From: Ciona intestinalis
Lineage: Eukaryota > Chordata > Ascidiacea > Phlebobranchia > Cionidae
Length of the DNA: 64,000 nt
Direction: 5' to 3'
Assembly (NCBI RefSeq): GCF_000224145.3
Contig: NC_020177.2
Coordinates: forward strand, 2,553,483 to 2,617,482
Made by a program: the position numbers and the translations under genes. The notes under the pieces are model-generated. The model saw only the letters and a list, made by a program, of their open reading frames with translations. It was not told the DNA's origin and did no database searches. This document shows, one piece after another, positions 53,801 through 63,856 of this stretch; within the stretch, counting starts at the first letter, position 1; every line of letters starts with the position of its first letter.

Positions 53801-54209
53801 CAAAACTAAATACATGCTGATGTTGAAGTGTTTAGAACAGAACAGCCATGAGGTATTTAAAACAGAACAGCTTGTTATAGCCACTGACATGATTAAAAAA
53901 TTACATCTATTTATTTAACACAACTTTTGGCTTGGTGGTAAACAATTAAAAAGGAAAAAAATTGCAAAAAATAATTACCCATAAACTAAATACATGTTGA
54001 TCTTAAGCAGCCATGGGGTGCATGAAACAGAACAGCTGTGTTATAATGAATGTCATGATAAAAAATTACATCTATTTATTCAACCTACCTTTTTGTGTAC
54101 CACCATTACCGGGGGCAACGAACACAACATCAACTTTCTCTGATTGTTTAAGCTTCCATGATAAACAATGTTCCCGAGCTCCAGACCCAACAACCAAAAT
54201 TCTCGCCAT
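41821..54209 (-). CDS. GART: Trifunctional purine synthesis protein GART, eighteen exons
   Basis: Exons: 54209-54089, 53329-53177, 52921-52815, 51802-51650, 51040-50846, 50144-49971, 49419-49251, 48553-48298, 47659-47449, 47157-46959, 46542-46288, 45956-45735, 45444-45230, 44782-44695, 43989-43859, 43385-43268, 42786-42647 and 42009-41821. Total 3096 bases, 1031 residues (human 1010). It catalyses steps 2, 3 and 5 of de novo IMP synthesis. GARS spans about residues 1-442 ([57 protein letters not shown]). AIRS spans about 443-812 ([44 protein letters not shown]). GAR formyltransferase spans about 833-1031 ([30 protein letters not shown] with catalytic His, MDEGAII with catalytic Asp). Intron 2 uses a GC donor; the rest are GT-AG. 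Intron 8 carries a stop and AATAAA that could yield GARS alone. Confidence 0.97.
42083..42217 (+). mobile_element. SINE tail half in the last GART intron
   Basis: Antisense to GART; the tail carries only one and a half cattcatt units. Confidence 0.75.
42438..42560 (+). mobile_element. SINE tail half in the last GART intron
   Basis: Second copy in the same intron, same orientation, with no CATT run left. Confidence 0.7.
42846..43026 (+). mobile_element. MITE in a GART intron
   Basis: Left end truncated (tttgggaagacaggaaat), right end intact. Confidence 0.7.
43513..43828 (+). mobile_element. SINE, nearly full length
   Basis: Head, box B (gggttcaaggctc), body and short tail all present; antisense to GART. 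Confidence 0.85.
44265..44480. other. GC-rich block of unknown origin in a GART intron
   Basis: About 215 bp, clearly richer in GC than the intron around it, with cgcagcgtagcacgccatgg and gacctgtcgc-like stretches. It resembles neither the SINE nor the MITE. Possibly a fragment of another repeat. Confidence 0.45.
44926..45106 (-). mobile_element. MITE in a GART intron
   Basis: About 15 bp deleted near the middle (cgactcccatgtttaaaaca). Confidence 0.8.
45993..46130 (+). mobile_element. MITE with deletions
   Basis: tactgtgg-type left end; about 40 bp of interior and the outer right end are missing. It starts 36 bp upstream of the exon 12 acceptor. Confidence 0.7.
46195..46298 (-). repeat. Tandem repeat of a splice-donor region
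   Basis: About three units of 28-29 bp (cacctagcgattttaacaac and variants) spread from the intron into the end of GART exon 11. The true donor is at 46287-46282; one downstream unit keeps a donor-like ctag|gtgaaa. Confidence 0.8.
46768..46905 (-). mobile_element. SINE tail fragment
   Basis: Degenerate, same orientation as GART. Confidence 0.6.
46921..46940. repeat. TA microsatellite next to a GART donor
   Basis: About seven TA units, 18 bases inside the intron from exon 10. Confidence 0.85.
47690..47920 (+). mobile_element. SINE body and tail
   Basis: Lies in GART intron 8, downstream of the proximal poly(A) signal in transcript order. Confidence 0.75.
48249..48254 (-). terminator. Intronic poly(A) signal for a GARS-only transcript
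   Basis: AATAAA on the minus strand, 44 bases past the donor of GART exon 8. Reading through that donor adds LVYRT and a TAA at 48281-48279, giving a protein of about 448 residues that ends right after the GARS domain. A GT-rich stretch (tgtgctgtgag) follows the signal. Confidence 0.65.
48598..48785 (+). mobile_element. Degenerate SINE
   Basis: ttgctccaacccagtggtc appears with a partial duplicate of cccagtggtc upstream. Confidence 0.5.
48889..49197. mobile_element. hAT-type MITE with 8-bp target duplication
   Basis: Ends cagtgtttctcaacc and ggctgagaaccactg are inverted repeats of the kind seen on hAT elements. The flanks gtaaagag (48881-48888) and gtatagag (49198-49205) are an 8-bp target duplication with one mismatch. 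No transposase frame in about 309 bp. It sits in GART intron 7. Confidence 0.85.
49490..49610 (-). mobile_element. SINE tail fragment
   Basis: Decayed copy in GART intron 6. Confidence 0.6.
49738..49895 (-). repeat. Dispersed repeat, copy 3 of 3
   Basis: taataactttatttg end, then gacaggatatagcgacaaaa; related to 12698-12860 and 23765-23915. In GART intron 6. Confidence 0.6.
50611..50805 (-). mobile_element. MITE next to a GART exon
   Basis: Full inverted copy, 40 bases past the exon 5 donor in transcript order. Confidence 0.85.
51296..51443. mobile_element. Probable hAT-type MITE, decayed
   Basis: Ends cagggctcgcaaact and agtttggaaagcactg pair as imperfect inverted repeats. The flanks gtttagga and gtataaat agree at five of eight bases. 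GART intron 4. Confidence 0.55.
51468..51645 (+). mobile_element. Degenerate SINE
   Basis: Recognisable only by accaagtggtgactgtc, caatcacccataaaagtta and the tail-side gggtatagggtgcaag. Confidence 0.45.
51999..52336. mobile_element. hAT-type element, 338 bp, with perfect 8-bp target duplication
   Basis: Both ends are the exact inverted repeat tagggatgcacattacagaa, and the flanks at 51991-51998 and 52337-52344 are both cattcacc. The interior has further inverted pairs (agattcgaat, gattcgaaat) and no coding frame. A non-autonomous, fairly young hAT element in GART intron 3. Confidence 0.92.
52563..52755 (+). mobile_element. MITE in GART intron 3 followed by a TA run
   Basis: Full copy; the right-end tatata merges with a TA microsatellite to 52774. 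Confidence 0.85.
53385..53470 (+). mobile_element. SINE tail fragment
   Basis: Ends in gataaataagttacatttat; degenerate. Confidence 0.5.
53500..54080 (+). repeat. Tandem SINE-derived units around a gap
   Basis: A stretch of about 117 bp (53557-53673) recurs nearly unchanged at 53818-53935, and a looser third copy follows to 54080. A 50-N gap (53674-53723) separates the first two. Either a true tandem repeat or a misassembled overlap. Confidence 0.75.
53674..53723. other. Assembly gap (50 N)
   Basis: Run of N in GART intron 1, flanked by near-identical sequence. Confidence 1.
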
Positions 54210-54729
54210 TTTTAACTTTTTTTGTAATAATTTTTAAGAAACCGTTTGATATTTTTAGATGTATGGCATTTTAAAGTGTGCCCCTAAATTTTCGTTAATA
54301 TCTGAAACAAAATTCCCACAAGCATTTAGATTGTTTGAAACCGAAAAAATGTTATGAATGGAGAGCTGAACATTTAAATGTAAATGAAAAAAAATAGGTT
54401 AATTGACAGACACAAAAAGATCCCAAAAAATGCAGTATACTTCTACAGTGTAGGCATTTTGAATTAAAAATTGAATCACCATATTTGTTACAACTAAAAC
54501 AATTTTCGTACGTAAAAAGCACAATAAGAAGAGATTTTTAAAGCATGCTAATGCAATTTTAGGAAACAGACACAAAATTGATATTGACCAAATTATTATT
54601 ACATTTTCCAATCAAAGATTAAAAAGAACAGTTAAGCCAAATACGCCATACACATCTAAAAAAAGTTTACCAGTACTTAATTCAAAGAAAAAAAAGCTGG
54701 TTTCTGAGAGAAAAAAACTAAAAAAATGA
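54210..54729. other. RRP12-GART intergenic region
   Basis: 520 bases between the RRP12 stop and the GART start, both on the minus strand. It must hold the GART promoter. No motif was recognised. Confidence 0.45.
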
Positions 54730-54735
54730 TTTATT
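54730..54735 (-). terminator. AATAAA overlapping the RRP12 stop codon
   Basis: The stop TAA lies within ataaataaatc, so a canonical poly(A) hexamer overlaps it. Whether it is used is unknown; use would leave an extremely short 3' UTR. Confidence 0.3.
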
Positions 54736-57700
54736 TATGCTTTTTATTTTTTTGCATTTTCGATTTCAGTTTTGCTCCGCTTTCTGCACCTTTTTTAGCA
54801 GCTCGAACAATTCCTTTGTATTGTCCAGCTGCCTTTTTTCTTTTTCTCTTATTAAGCACAGAAGAGTCAAGAGGAAGGTACGCGTATGGTTGAACACCAC
54901 CCTTTTTCTTCATGTCTCCTCCGGACTTTTTGCTCTTAAACTTCTCACCAGTCGCCTCCACATCTCTGTGGATGCCCCGTCCTCCTGGTTTATAAGATCC
55001 TCGCTTCTCAGGAGGTTCATCATCATCATCCTCTTCTTCCATTTTCTTTTGCGACTTCCGTTGCTTCCCAACTCCGATCCCAAGGAGGAGTTTATCAGTC
55101 TCAGCATCATCTTCATCATCATCACTTCCACTCTCCTCTCCTCCAATGAGGAGTCTACCATCCGGAGCACTCTTGAACTCCGCTTTCCTCTTCCTACCTC
55201 CTGCAGTCTTCGGATTAGCTCCGAGGACTTTTTGAGAGACGGAAGAATCAAGAAGATCCATTGGCTCTTCCTGAGAGTCCTGGAGCCAGGCACTTTGCTT
55301 CTTCTTTCCAGATTTCTTAGATTTTACATCATTCTCTTCTTCGTCAGAAGAATCCGCTAAAAGTTCATCAATTGTCTCTCTCTTCGGTTTCTTCTCATCA
55401 GCATCTTCCACTTTATCTTTCTTCGCGATTTTCTTCTCATGCTTCATCTTTTTTATCCTCTCCTCAGTTTTTCTGATGTGCTGAAGTTGTTTCCGATGCT
55501 GCTCCGGAGTCATCGCATAAATCGTGTCGAATCCGAACCTCTTCACCAACCTCTGCAGAATCTTTTTCACCCGGAAACGAAAATGTCGTCTCGTTTCCGG
55601 CTTCCAGTTAAGCAGGGAATCCAAAATATCTTTGGTGTACTGAGCAAAAGTAGATCTGTCCAGTACTGTAAACAAAACCATTATAAAACCAAGTGCAGCT
55701 TTACAAACTTCCCTTGTATTTGAACTCAACAGCAAGCAGATATTAGAGATGGTTGTGCTCATTAAATCAGATGACATGACGTCCTTAAACTCGTACACCA
55801 AACGAGAAAGAGCAAAAATAGTTGACCTCATGGCCAGTGGCGAGCCTGAAAACCCTGTGAACACAAGCTCAAAATAACTGTCCAACGCATTCTGTTTTAC
55901 TTTTTCATCATCTAACCCATCAATACACAAGTTAGCTGCGTTGACAAGCAGCGAGAATGCAGCTGTTCGACTCCGTTTTGCATCCTGGGTACACAGAATC
56001 ACCTCTGGAATAACAGCAGCCAAAAACTCTTTGCTTTCGCTCGCAGTTGCTGGGTTTAAAAACAACTGTTTCAAAACCTGTTGGATACAGTTGATCCTTG
56101 GCCCTTTGGAGGAGGGTGCAGCAGTCGATAACCCATCTAGTAATCTGATTTTCAGTTCCGAGAGATTTGTCTTGACAAAATGGCGACAAGCTTCTTTCTC
56201 AGAGCCACAGATCTCTTCCAGAAGTCTGTATGCCTTCTTCTGCATGCTATGGTTTGGAGAACTAACATTGGTATGAGAGTGTCATAAACATCCTTAATCT
56301 GATCTTCGGTGATGTAGGTAACCATAGCAACCATGATATCAAGCAGAGCGAGTCTCGTGGCGTCATTATCATTCTCACTGTCGAAAACTCGCTGTTTAGC
56401 CTTTGAAAAGTAAGTACAGATAAGTTTAGAATCTGTCACTGTCAAAAATAGCTTGATCGTTTCCAAAGAAGCTAGCCGCTCTTGGGACTTCATTTTGTTT
56501 GCATCTACCAGTTGTTGTTTCATGTCCTGGCCCTCTATAAGTGGGTCAATAGTGGTGTAAATGTTGAATAGAATAGGGATGTAGTTCTTCGCAAATCTGC
56601 TCACAACTTCTGCTTCTTTTGGAGAATTCTTACAAGAAAGAATGACATTTCTAAGACCCTGCATGACTGTTAAAACCAAGTCTTTGTTCTCTGTTAGCGC
56701 TTTTCCTAAAATCCTTGCAATTTTCGGGAACCCATCCTTCAAATCAGTGGCCCCGCGACAAAACTGCGGCAAGAGGTCCCAACATTGTTGCAGAAGTGTT
56801 TCGTATGTTGTTGCCTCGGTGTCTCTCATCTCTTGACGCAACTCGGCACTCCGTAGGCGAAATTTAGCAGCAAGGGGTAGAAAGTAATCTACAAAATATA
56901 GAATCTCTCCGTGGGCCATATACTGCTTTAACAGCGGGAGTAACCAACTTCTTGGAAAGTCGTAATCTTTCTCACTGCCATCTATCATGAGTGGAGTAGC
57001 TTCAAGTATCAGTTTAGGCCCAAACACTGCCACTGCTGCTCCCATAGCTTCATCTAGTTCAGCCTTGTATTGAAACTGCGGGGCATTTCTTAAATCCACA
57101 ATACTGACCAAGTGTGGCTTTACAGCTGAGTAATGAGATAACCTTGCTATGTTTTGAAAGACACTTTGGTAGATTCCAAACACCAAATTCCACACGCCGT
57201 GGTATTTATATTTAAGACCGCCCTCAACAAGTTTTAACATCGAGAGAACAAACTTTTCTTGCTCTTGTTCTAAACCAGCGCCAGTGGTGTCCATCAAAGC
57301 AGAAGAACAGGATTTTAAAACAGAATTAATGGTCCGGGCAGCGGACTCTGCTACTGCAGTGCTGGAAGATAGCAGCATTCGGAAACAGGCAGCACTTAAT
57401 TTTGGTATGTGGGCTAGGGCTAATGATTTTGCTTTATTGGTAGTTTCATAGTTAAGAGCCAAGTTTGTAATTGCTTTCTCCATGACAGTAAGCCAGGCTG
57501 GGCAGATCTGGGAGTCTGAGGTGTTAGGGTGATAATCATAAAGAGCGGTTATGATTTGAGCGTTCAGATCGGGGGTCAGTGTAGTGTGTTCTGATTGGTT
57601 AATGAACATACTGTGAAAGGCTTGTAGGCATACTGATTTCACAACGGGGTCACTCAAAGTCATTAAGCGCAGAATGGTCTCGCACGAACGCTTCAGTGCT

Positions 57701-58659
57701 GACTGGGGAAAGCAATGTAGGATTCGACCCAGTAAAGCTAGGATGTGGCACACTGTAGGGTCTGATGTTATCCCACCAAGTTTTTCTAACTGTGAGCAGC
57801 AAAATTGGGCAGTTGTAATGCATGCAGGGTGGGTCTGGTGAGACTCTACTACAAATGTACTAGCACACAAGATTGTGCAGACAGCATTTTGAGCAGATTT
57901 ACGAATTTTTGGTTTAGAATGCATCACATATGACAGTATAGATTGGTATGTATTCAAAGTGGACGAATCATCCCATACCTGTCGGTCCTGTTGCCTTAAA
58001 ATGGTGGCAAGGCATGATAAGACAGAGCGTAGTAATGCAGTTGGTGCAGTTCCATCAGATTGAACAGCGTTTTGCCTCAAGATATCTGAAAGAAGTTTCG
58101 AAACTTCTCCAAACTTTGCTTTCAGAACTGGGACAGGAACATTTTTACACGTCATTGATAAAAGATAGGCAACGGCAGCAGCAGATTCTACTTCTTCTAC
58201 TGATGACAGAGCGGTGACCAAGGCAGCAAAATAAGCGGTGTCTGACTCCAAGCCACCCTGTCCTCTTATGATCTCTGTAATAGCAGCAAGAACAGCGCAA
58301 ACCTCTTTATGTTCTGCAGAGTTATTCAGCCAGTGGCGTTGAATTTTCCGAAATGTAACGTTCGTACAGTCGGACAGACCACTCAAAAATGTACGAAAAG
58401 TTGGCGCTCCTTCGCTGGAACCATCATCCATAGAAACACTATTATCAGACGTTGTATCACCGCCTAATTCGTCATGGATTTTTAAAGCTTCCATTGTTAG
58501 ACCTTTGCTTGGTTTAGATGTTGGTTGCTGGTGGAAAAACCTGGACTTCGCTTTTTCCCTGTGTGTTCGCAGTTGCGGGTTTGAAGAGCTGGAGTTTCCT
58601 TTCGCCCATTTCTTTAACTTGTCCTTGCTACCACTTTTCAGTTTACCAGGTTTACCCAT
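54731..58659 (-). CDS. RRP12: RRP12-like ribosome biogenesis factor, intronless, one frame break
   Basis: Two long frames cover the gene: 58659-56152 (835 codons) and, shifted by one base, 56245-54731 (504 codons from its first ATG). Together they match RRP12, a nucleolar HEAT-repeat (NUC173) protein for 40S and 60S assembly and export; human has 1297 residues. Matches: MGKPGKLKSGSKDKLKKWAK, SRFFHQQ, TFLSGLSDCTNVTFRKIQRH, HKEVCAVLAAITEVIR, KPKIRKSAQ, then in the second frame MQKKAYRLLEEICGSEKEA and IPEVILCT. The C-terminus is acidic then very Lys-rich (QKNKKHK), fitting nucleolar location. The switch must fall near 56250-56265, where frame one reads LIPMLV and frame two SSPNHSMQKK. A one-base deletion, sequencing error or real, explains it best. 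No introns, unlike every other long gene here. Confidence 0.93.
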
Positions 58660-59143
58660 TTTGTTATAGTATTATTAAGGTAATGACAAAAGCTATAAAT
58701 TTTGTATAGAAAATTTAATAAGTAAGGGTATGGCTTTCTTAACAAATTAAATTATTGATAATTTATGAACTGTTTTTTCATATTGGGCACTAGCCTATAA
58801 CGAATAATCGTCTGGTATATTACAGATTAGGCTGGTGGGAAGCGTTAGAGATAGCTAGTTAGGGGTTAGTGGTTATAAAGGTTAGCAGATAACGTAGAGG
58901 AATCTTCATTAGCACCGAGTATTGCGACACAGTCCATAAGTTTCCATACCACTCTACAGCTTTTATCTTGCCTGCAAACTTACTTCACTTGCACAATTTC
59001 TGCCACGAAAAATTTACGCGAAACACTAAAATGGGGGATTTTTTGGCACATGTTCGAACTTTAACCTTCATATGTTGTTTCTATGGTAGTATAAGAACGG
59101 GGAGTAATATAGATTGTCGTCGCGATAAAGTCTTTTAAGTGTA
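58660..59143. other. RRP12 upstream region with a repeat remnant
   Basis: gttaggggttagtggttata and the following gaggaatcttcattagcacc (58850-58920) resemble the foldback element at 40289-40443. Otherwise nothing recognised. Confidence 0.45.
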
Positions 59144-59149
59144 TTTATT
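59144..59149 (-). terminator. Poly(A) signal of the galactosyltransferase gene
   Basis: AATAAA on the minus strand, about 105 bases past the stop codon. Confidence 0.55.
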
Positions 59150-59251
59150 GCACAAAAACTATAGAAAATACAAGAATCCGTATACAAACATGTTCATAGA
59201 CAGAATAAAAATGCATAAATATAAAAGCAATTACACGACAAACAGGGAACT

Positions 59252-62200
59252 TTAGCTGTAACATTTCAGTAGTTTCTCATTTAATGTGGAAGCCTGGCCT
59301 TTTCGGCTCCAGATTTCTCGAACTTTCTCTGGATCTCCACGACCGTGACAGAATAAATAGCTCGAAAATGTTACTCTCTGTAGCTTTAATCCGATTTTCA
59401 GACGCAGGATTCCAGTTATGAAAACATCGTCCAGGTAAATCTTGATTAAAAGGTAAAGAAAATCAATAAGTATGTCGTCTCAATGTGCTTACGCCTTAAA
59501 AATATACACATACATACATATTTTTTTGGGTACCCTATGCCCGCTGACGAGTAAGTACATATGCAACTATACACAGCTGGCAGGAGGTGTATGAAACAGC
59601 AGAACATCCATGTTTAAACGATAGTCGTTTTCCCAAGCCCGCGAGGATAAAACAAGTTACATTAATTCAATCAGTTTAACTATTACCGGAACGTTGTAAC
59701 CCGAAGGCGAACATAAAGCTTATGAGATAAAGCACTCATGTTATAACGACTCTCGTATACACTGACACGTGAGGAAAATCTCATTCATTAGTCCTGTTCC
59801 ATATTCACATTTCTAATGGTGCCGGTAAAAGTATTTTGTTGCGTGAGTCCTTGTACAGCGTGACGCTCCGTGGGACATGAGATTTATGCCAGAGATGGCC
59901 CACTATCCCAAAAAGTGAGTAATTACTCCAACCCAGTGGTCACTAATGGGTTGTCCAAATTAACAGCCACACATAAAAAAATCCCCTAATAAATAATCAC
60001 TCACAAAGTAACATTACTTGGTAACTCATAAGCTGGCACAAGGTGTTTAAAATAGAACCCCGCGTTTAACGACTATTATTTTCCGGCCACGCGAGGACAA
60101 AGTATGGTACGTTAACATTTAATACCTGCTTGGTTACCATCGCCTCGTGGTAGAGCTTCTTTACAACGTCCATTGAGGCGACCCAGCAACCCCCAAAGCA
60201 GAAAGTCGGCCACCTGGTAGCGTTGTACATCGATGTGGGGACTTCGTATTTCCCGTCTCGCATTACTGGATAATGTTCGTTCGGTTTGCAAAACAGAAGC
60301 CGTCTACGAGCGATACCTTCGCAATTTTATGTTTTTTTTTATAGTATCTAAAACGTAAACCCGTAAAAAGGTACCTATAGTTTGCAGAAATACGTTTCAT
60401 GCAACAAAACGATCTGTTTGAAACGAACATATGGAGTAAGGTGGGGTTGGGTGATGTATCACCCACAATGTTCACCCACAACGCATACTTTAGTAACTTG
60501 TAAGCGGGTAAGGGGTGTATGAAAACCCGTGAAATAACGACTTTCATTCATATTATACAACAAAATTAAAATAGTTTATCAAAATACCTCCGCTTACAGC
60601 GCCAGAGAGAATCCTCTTCGCTGCAACGAACATGTCGTCATCAACTTTGGTGACGTAAGCGGCCCTTGGACAATATTTGACGACCCATTTTAACCCCATG
60701 ATCGCTTTCAGTGTGATATTTCTACAAATGTGAAAATATTAGGGTTGTAAATTATTATTCAACTTAATTTACAGAGGTTTTTATTATGTTAACGCTTTTC
60801 TTGTAATTATTTGTTAAATAAAATGGTTTACTACATTGAACTGTTTTTAGGGTGTAACGGTAAAACTTGTTCTGTACTTTTACCAGATTCATACGCGTGT
60901 TATATATAACGACTGTGCTTTTAGCGTTACTTCCTATTTTCGTTTTGTTAAACTTTTCCGATCCTCGTTATCGTGACTCAGGCGACAGAATAAAGTCATT
61001 TATTTAACTGGAAGACATTTTTAAGTCACTTGTCACAGTTCGATTATTTCGAAAAAATGTATGCTATCGAACAGACGATCAAAAGTAGTGTTGGTTTATA
61101 TATAGTATGGTGGGGGAGGACGGGACACCTTTAGCACATAATCTAAATATCCTAATCGTTTTTTTAACAATTAACAACGGTCTATTGGAGTCGTGAGGAT
61201 ACGGTTTAATAATTCTTTGAATGCTCTTTGTTTAAACAAAATGGGACGAGAAAATGTAATGAAAATATGTCCCATCTTTCCCCACACTACTATACAACAG
61301 TTCAATATCTGCAGTGATTTTCGACCTGTATGTTTCGTGGAAATCTGCTTGCAAAATATCTCCATGAACATTGTTTTCTTCTAGTACTTGAGACTGAACT
61401 GTCGTGTTGTCTGATTTTCCAAGCAGAAAAACAAGCTGCAAAGGGTACAGGTTGATTTTAAAAACTATAGGGCTGTATATTGAATTTGCATATATGGGTT
61501 CTTGTGTACTGACACCCTTATGAAGTGTTTGGGTAGTTTTAATGCGGGCAAAACAAGATAAGTTAGTTTCTAACAAAACATACGACTGTAGTAAAAGGAT
61601 GTTATATCAACAGAGTGTGTTACATGTTTCATTTTTAAATGTATGGTAGGGTGGGGTAAGATAAGACATGTTTTATTCACTTTTTACGTCCGATTTGGTA
61701 GTAAACAAAGAATATTTACGAAATTATACCGTCGTAAATACCGTAACCCCGTGACTTCAAATAAGCGGTTTTAATTGTTCAAAACACGATGAGGAAATAT
61801 GGGGTATAGGTGCTAACGGTATCCCATCTTACCCCACAGTACTATATACGCAATATTGTATTTGACCTATATTTTTGTTATTTTATCGTTATTCCCAGTT
61901 CACAATTATTAATATAATCTTGGTAATCGTTAACCTAATGCACTTGCCTTTGAAAGTCGTTTCCCGGACGACCCCCACGTTTCTCTAATAACTTGTCTGT
62001 GCTCGAAATGTGGAGCACCGCTGTGTACAAGGAACACCATCAGGAATCGAACTAAACGACGACGATTAGCCTTCACTGGATTAAGAAGAGGAAGAGCTTC
62101 ATCTTCACCGGGATCAGATCTAAATCAATGTTTAAATTCGTCAAAGAAATTACTTTTAGTAGAGTGGGGTGGATCATGTTTTCATTTGTCTTTTTCGTCC

Positions 62201-63301
62201 TTTTTGGTATAGTAAACAAACAATACTTGCAGAATTAATTAACCGTAGTCCTTTGACTCCAAATAGGAGTTGTAATTTGATGAAAACATTGTAATTTGTT
62301 GAAAACACAATCAAGAAATATGATTCAGGTAAAACGGTAGGCTATATATAGTTATGTTATGTGTAGTGACTGACTTTTCACAGTCGACGGGACACGTGCT
62401 CTAACCGCTGTGCGAAAGTTGCCAGAGGGTTATTGATATAGAAAGAAACACAGCGAATCATCAGCCGCAAAGTAATAGTCAGAGAAGGCTGACTAAACTG
62501 GTAAAACGAACTGCGTCATATTTCACACCTAATTTTAGAACCTGTAAGTTCGGTCCGCTTAGATTATAATTTTCACCACTGTCCCTATTAATGGTTTGCG
62601 TAAATTTAAACAAGACAATTTAAAAAATTTTTCTAAGGAATTTCTAAACCAAAAAACTTGTTTTGCGAAGCTTTTTGCCGACTCACCTTTTCTCCAATTT
62701 TGCTGCAATTCCACACGAAGCATCGAAACTTGGTTCGATCGAATATTTGTACTCGTACTGGGATGACACTGTGTTTTCCTCGAGATATTCTTGAGGTATT
62801 AGTTTTAGTTGTTGCTGTAATATAGTGTAATAGGCTTCTTTTATAAATAGTAGAAATTAGTAGAGAGTGAGGAAAGACACGTTTTCATCCATGCACTTTG
62901 TTCGTCCATATTTTAGTAAACAAAAAATATTACAGAATTTAGTAACTATTGCCCAACGACTCTACTGCAGCGTTGTTAATTTTCCAAAACACGATTAGGA
63001 AATATGGGGTTTAGGTGCTTGCGGTATCCCATCTTACCACACAATACTATATATACCACAAGAAAACTGTACCTCGACCGTCTCGACTTCGTTGTTCAAA
63101 AGTATTACTTTTACTTTGGGTTTCTTAGGCTTGACGAGCACAGTACTGTATACATAAAGTTAAAATTAAATAATTACCTAGAGCGAACACAAAATGTTCT
63201 TACCTTTGCTGTTTATACAAAAACGGAATCCAAAGAACCACCAACAAGAAACAAAAACCTTTCAATTTTCGCCGAGATAAAGAAAACACAAATTTGTTCA
63301 T
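59252..63301 (-). CDS. Beta-1,3-galactosyltransferase-like protein (GT31), eight exons
   Basis: Exons: 63301-63204, 63145-63073, 62814-62687, 62119-61948, 61435-61326, 60721-60588, 60316-60126 and 59440-59252. Total 1095 bases, 364 residues, usual for Golgi GT31 enzymes, which add galactose or N-acetylglucosamine in beta-1,3 linkage. It is a type II membrane protein: a short basic tail (MNKFVFSLSRRKLK), a signal anchor GFCFLLVVLWIPFLY (about residues 15-29), then a stem. Family motifs in order: FEHRQVIRETWG, LVFLLGKS, GDILQADFHETYRNITLKAI, KWVVKYCP, KVDDDMFV (DDD near 221-223, metal and sugar-nucleotide site), PVMRDGKYEV, CFGGCWVASMDVVKKLY and YLDDVFITGI. The intron after exon 4 has a GC donor (aag|gcaagt); the rest are GT-AG. 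The acceptor substrate is not predictable. Confidence 0.93.
59565..59670 (+). mobile_element. SINE tail fragment
   Basis: In the last intron of the galactosyltransferase gene, antisense. Confidence 0.7.
59905..60120 (+). mobile_element. SINE body and tail abutting a splice donor
   Basis: Ends about five bases from the donor of exon 7 (60125-60120). Confidence 0.75.
60465..60552 (+). mobile_element. SINE tail fragment
   Basis: cacccacaacgcatactt to actttcattcat; lies 35 bases past the exon 6 donor. Confidence 0.6.
61102..61294 (+). mobile_element. MITE beside exon 5 of the galactosyltransferase gene
   Basis: Full copy, 31 bases past the exon 5 donor in transcript order. Confidence 0.8.
61642..61847 (-). 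mobile_element. MITE of the tactgtgg subfamily
   Basis: Inverted; right end taccccacagtactatata. Contains a short internal insertion (cgtcgtaaataccgtaaccc). Confidence 0.8.
62157..62340 (-). mobile_element. Decayed MITE
   Basis: Left end agtagagtggggtggatcat kept; interior duplicates ttgaaaaca-like words; right end lost. Confidence 0.55.
62858..63051 (-). mobile_element. MITE between exons 2 and 3 of the galactosyltransferase gene
   Basis: Both ends recognisable (agtagagagtgaggaaagac and cttaccacacaatactatat); ends 22 bases from the exon 2 donor. Confidence 0.7.
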
Positions 63302-63659
63302 TTAATTCTGGCCAGGATTATCTCAAACCAGGCCCCCTCGCAGTAACTACTAACTAACCGAAACCTTGTTAAACTGTTGAACTAAACCACAGCGAGGTAT
63401 GGCTGTCCCCCCGGCTACCACTGACCACAGTGATAATATGCGCAAGTTTTAACTTTAAATACGAGGCGAACAAACCAAGATAAAATGCCGGAGGGTTTCA
63501 GCGCGGCGCGAGAACCAGTTTATACGTACCTAATCAACTGTATTGATAAATAATGCGCCTTTCTTTTGTTATCGGTTTTCAAAATAAAGTATATGTTCAC
63601 GTTAGAGTTTCATAAACGTAAAAAGATTAGTTTTAACCCAAACATCACGGCCTAATTAT
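63302..63659. other. Galactosyltransferase upstream region
   Basis: No core promoter motif recognised. The stretch 63390-63520 is somewhat richer in GC than its surroundings. Confidence 0.4.
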
Positions 63660-63856
63660 ATAGTAGGTTTGGGGAAGATGGGACACCTTTAGCACATAGT
63701 ATTTAAATACCTTGATCGTTTTTTTAAACAATTAACAACGGTCTATGGGAGTCGTGAGGATACAGTGTTATGATTCTTTGTATATATTTTGTTTACTACC
63801 AAATGGGACAAGAAATGGAAGAAAAAGGTGTCCCATGTCCCCCCACCCTACTATAT
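63660..63856 (+). mobile_element. MITE near the right window edge
   Basis: Full copy, ends tagtaggtttggggaagatg and ccccaccctactata. Confidence 0.85.

Noticed and set aside
54210-54730. RRP12 and GART as a two-gene operon with trans-splicing
   Set aside because: The 520-base spacer is much longer than typical Ciona operon spacers, and no convincing trans-splice acceptor was seen at the GART start.
54737-55360. 207-codon frame on the plus strand
   Set aside because: It is the antisense shadow of the acidic and Lys-rich C-terminal part of RRP12; its leucine/serine-rich translation reflects the codon pattern of the real gene.
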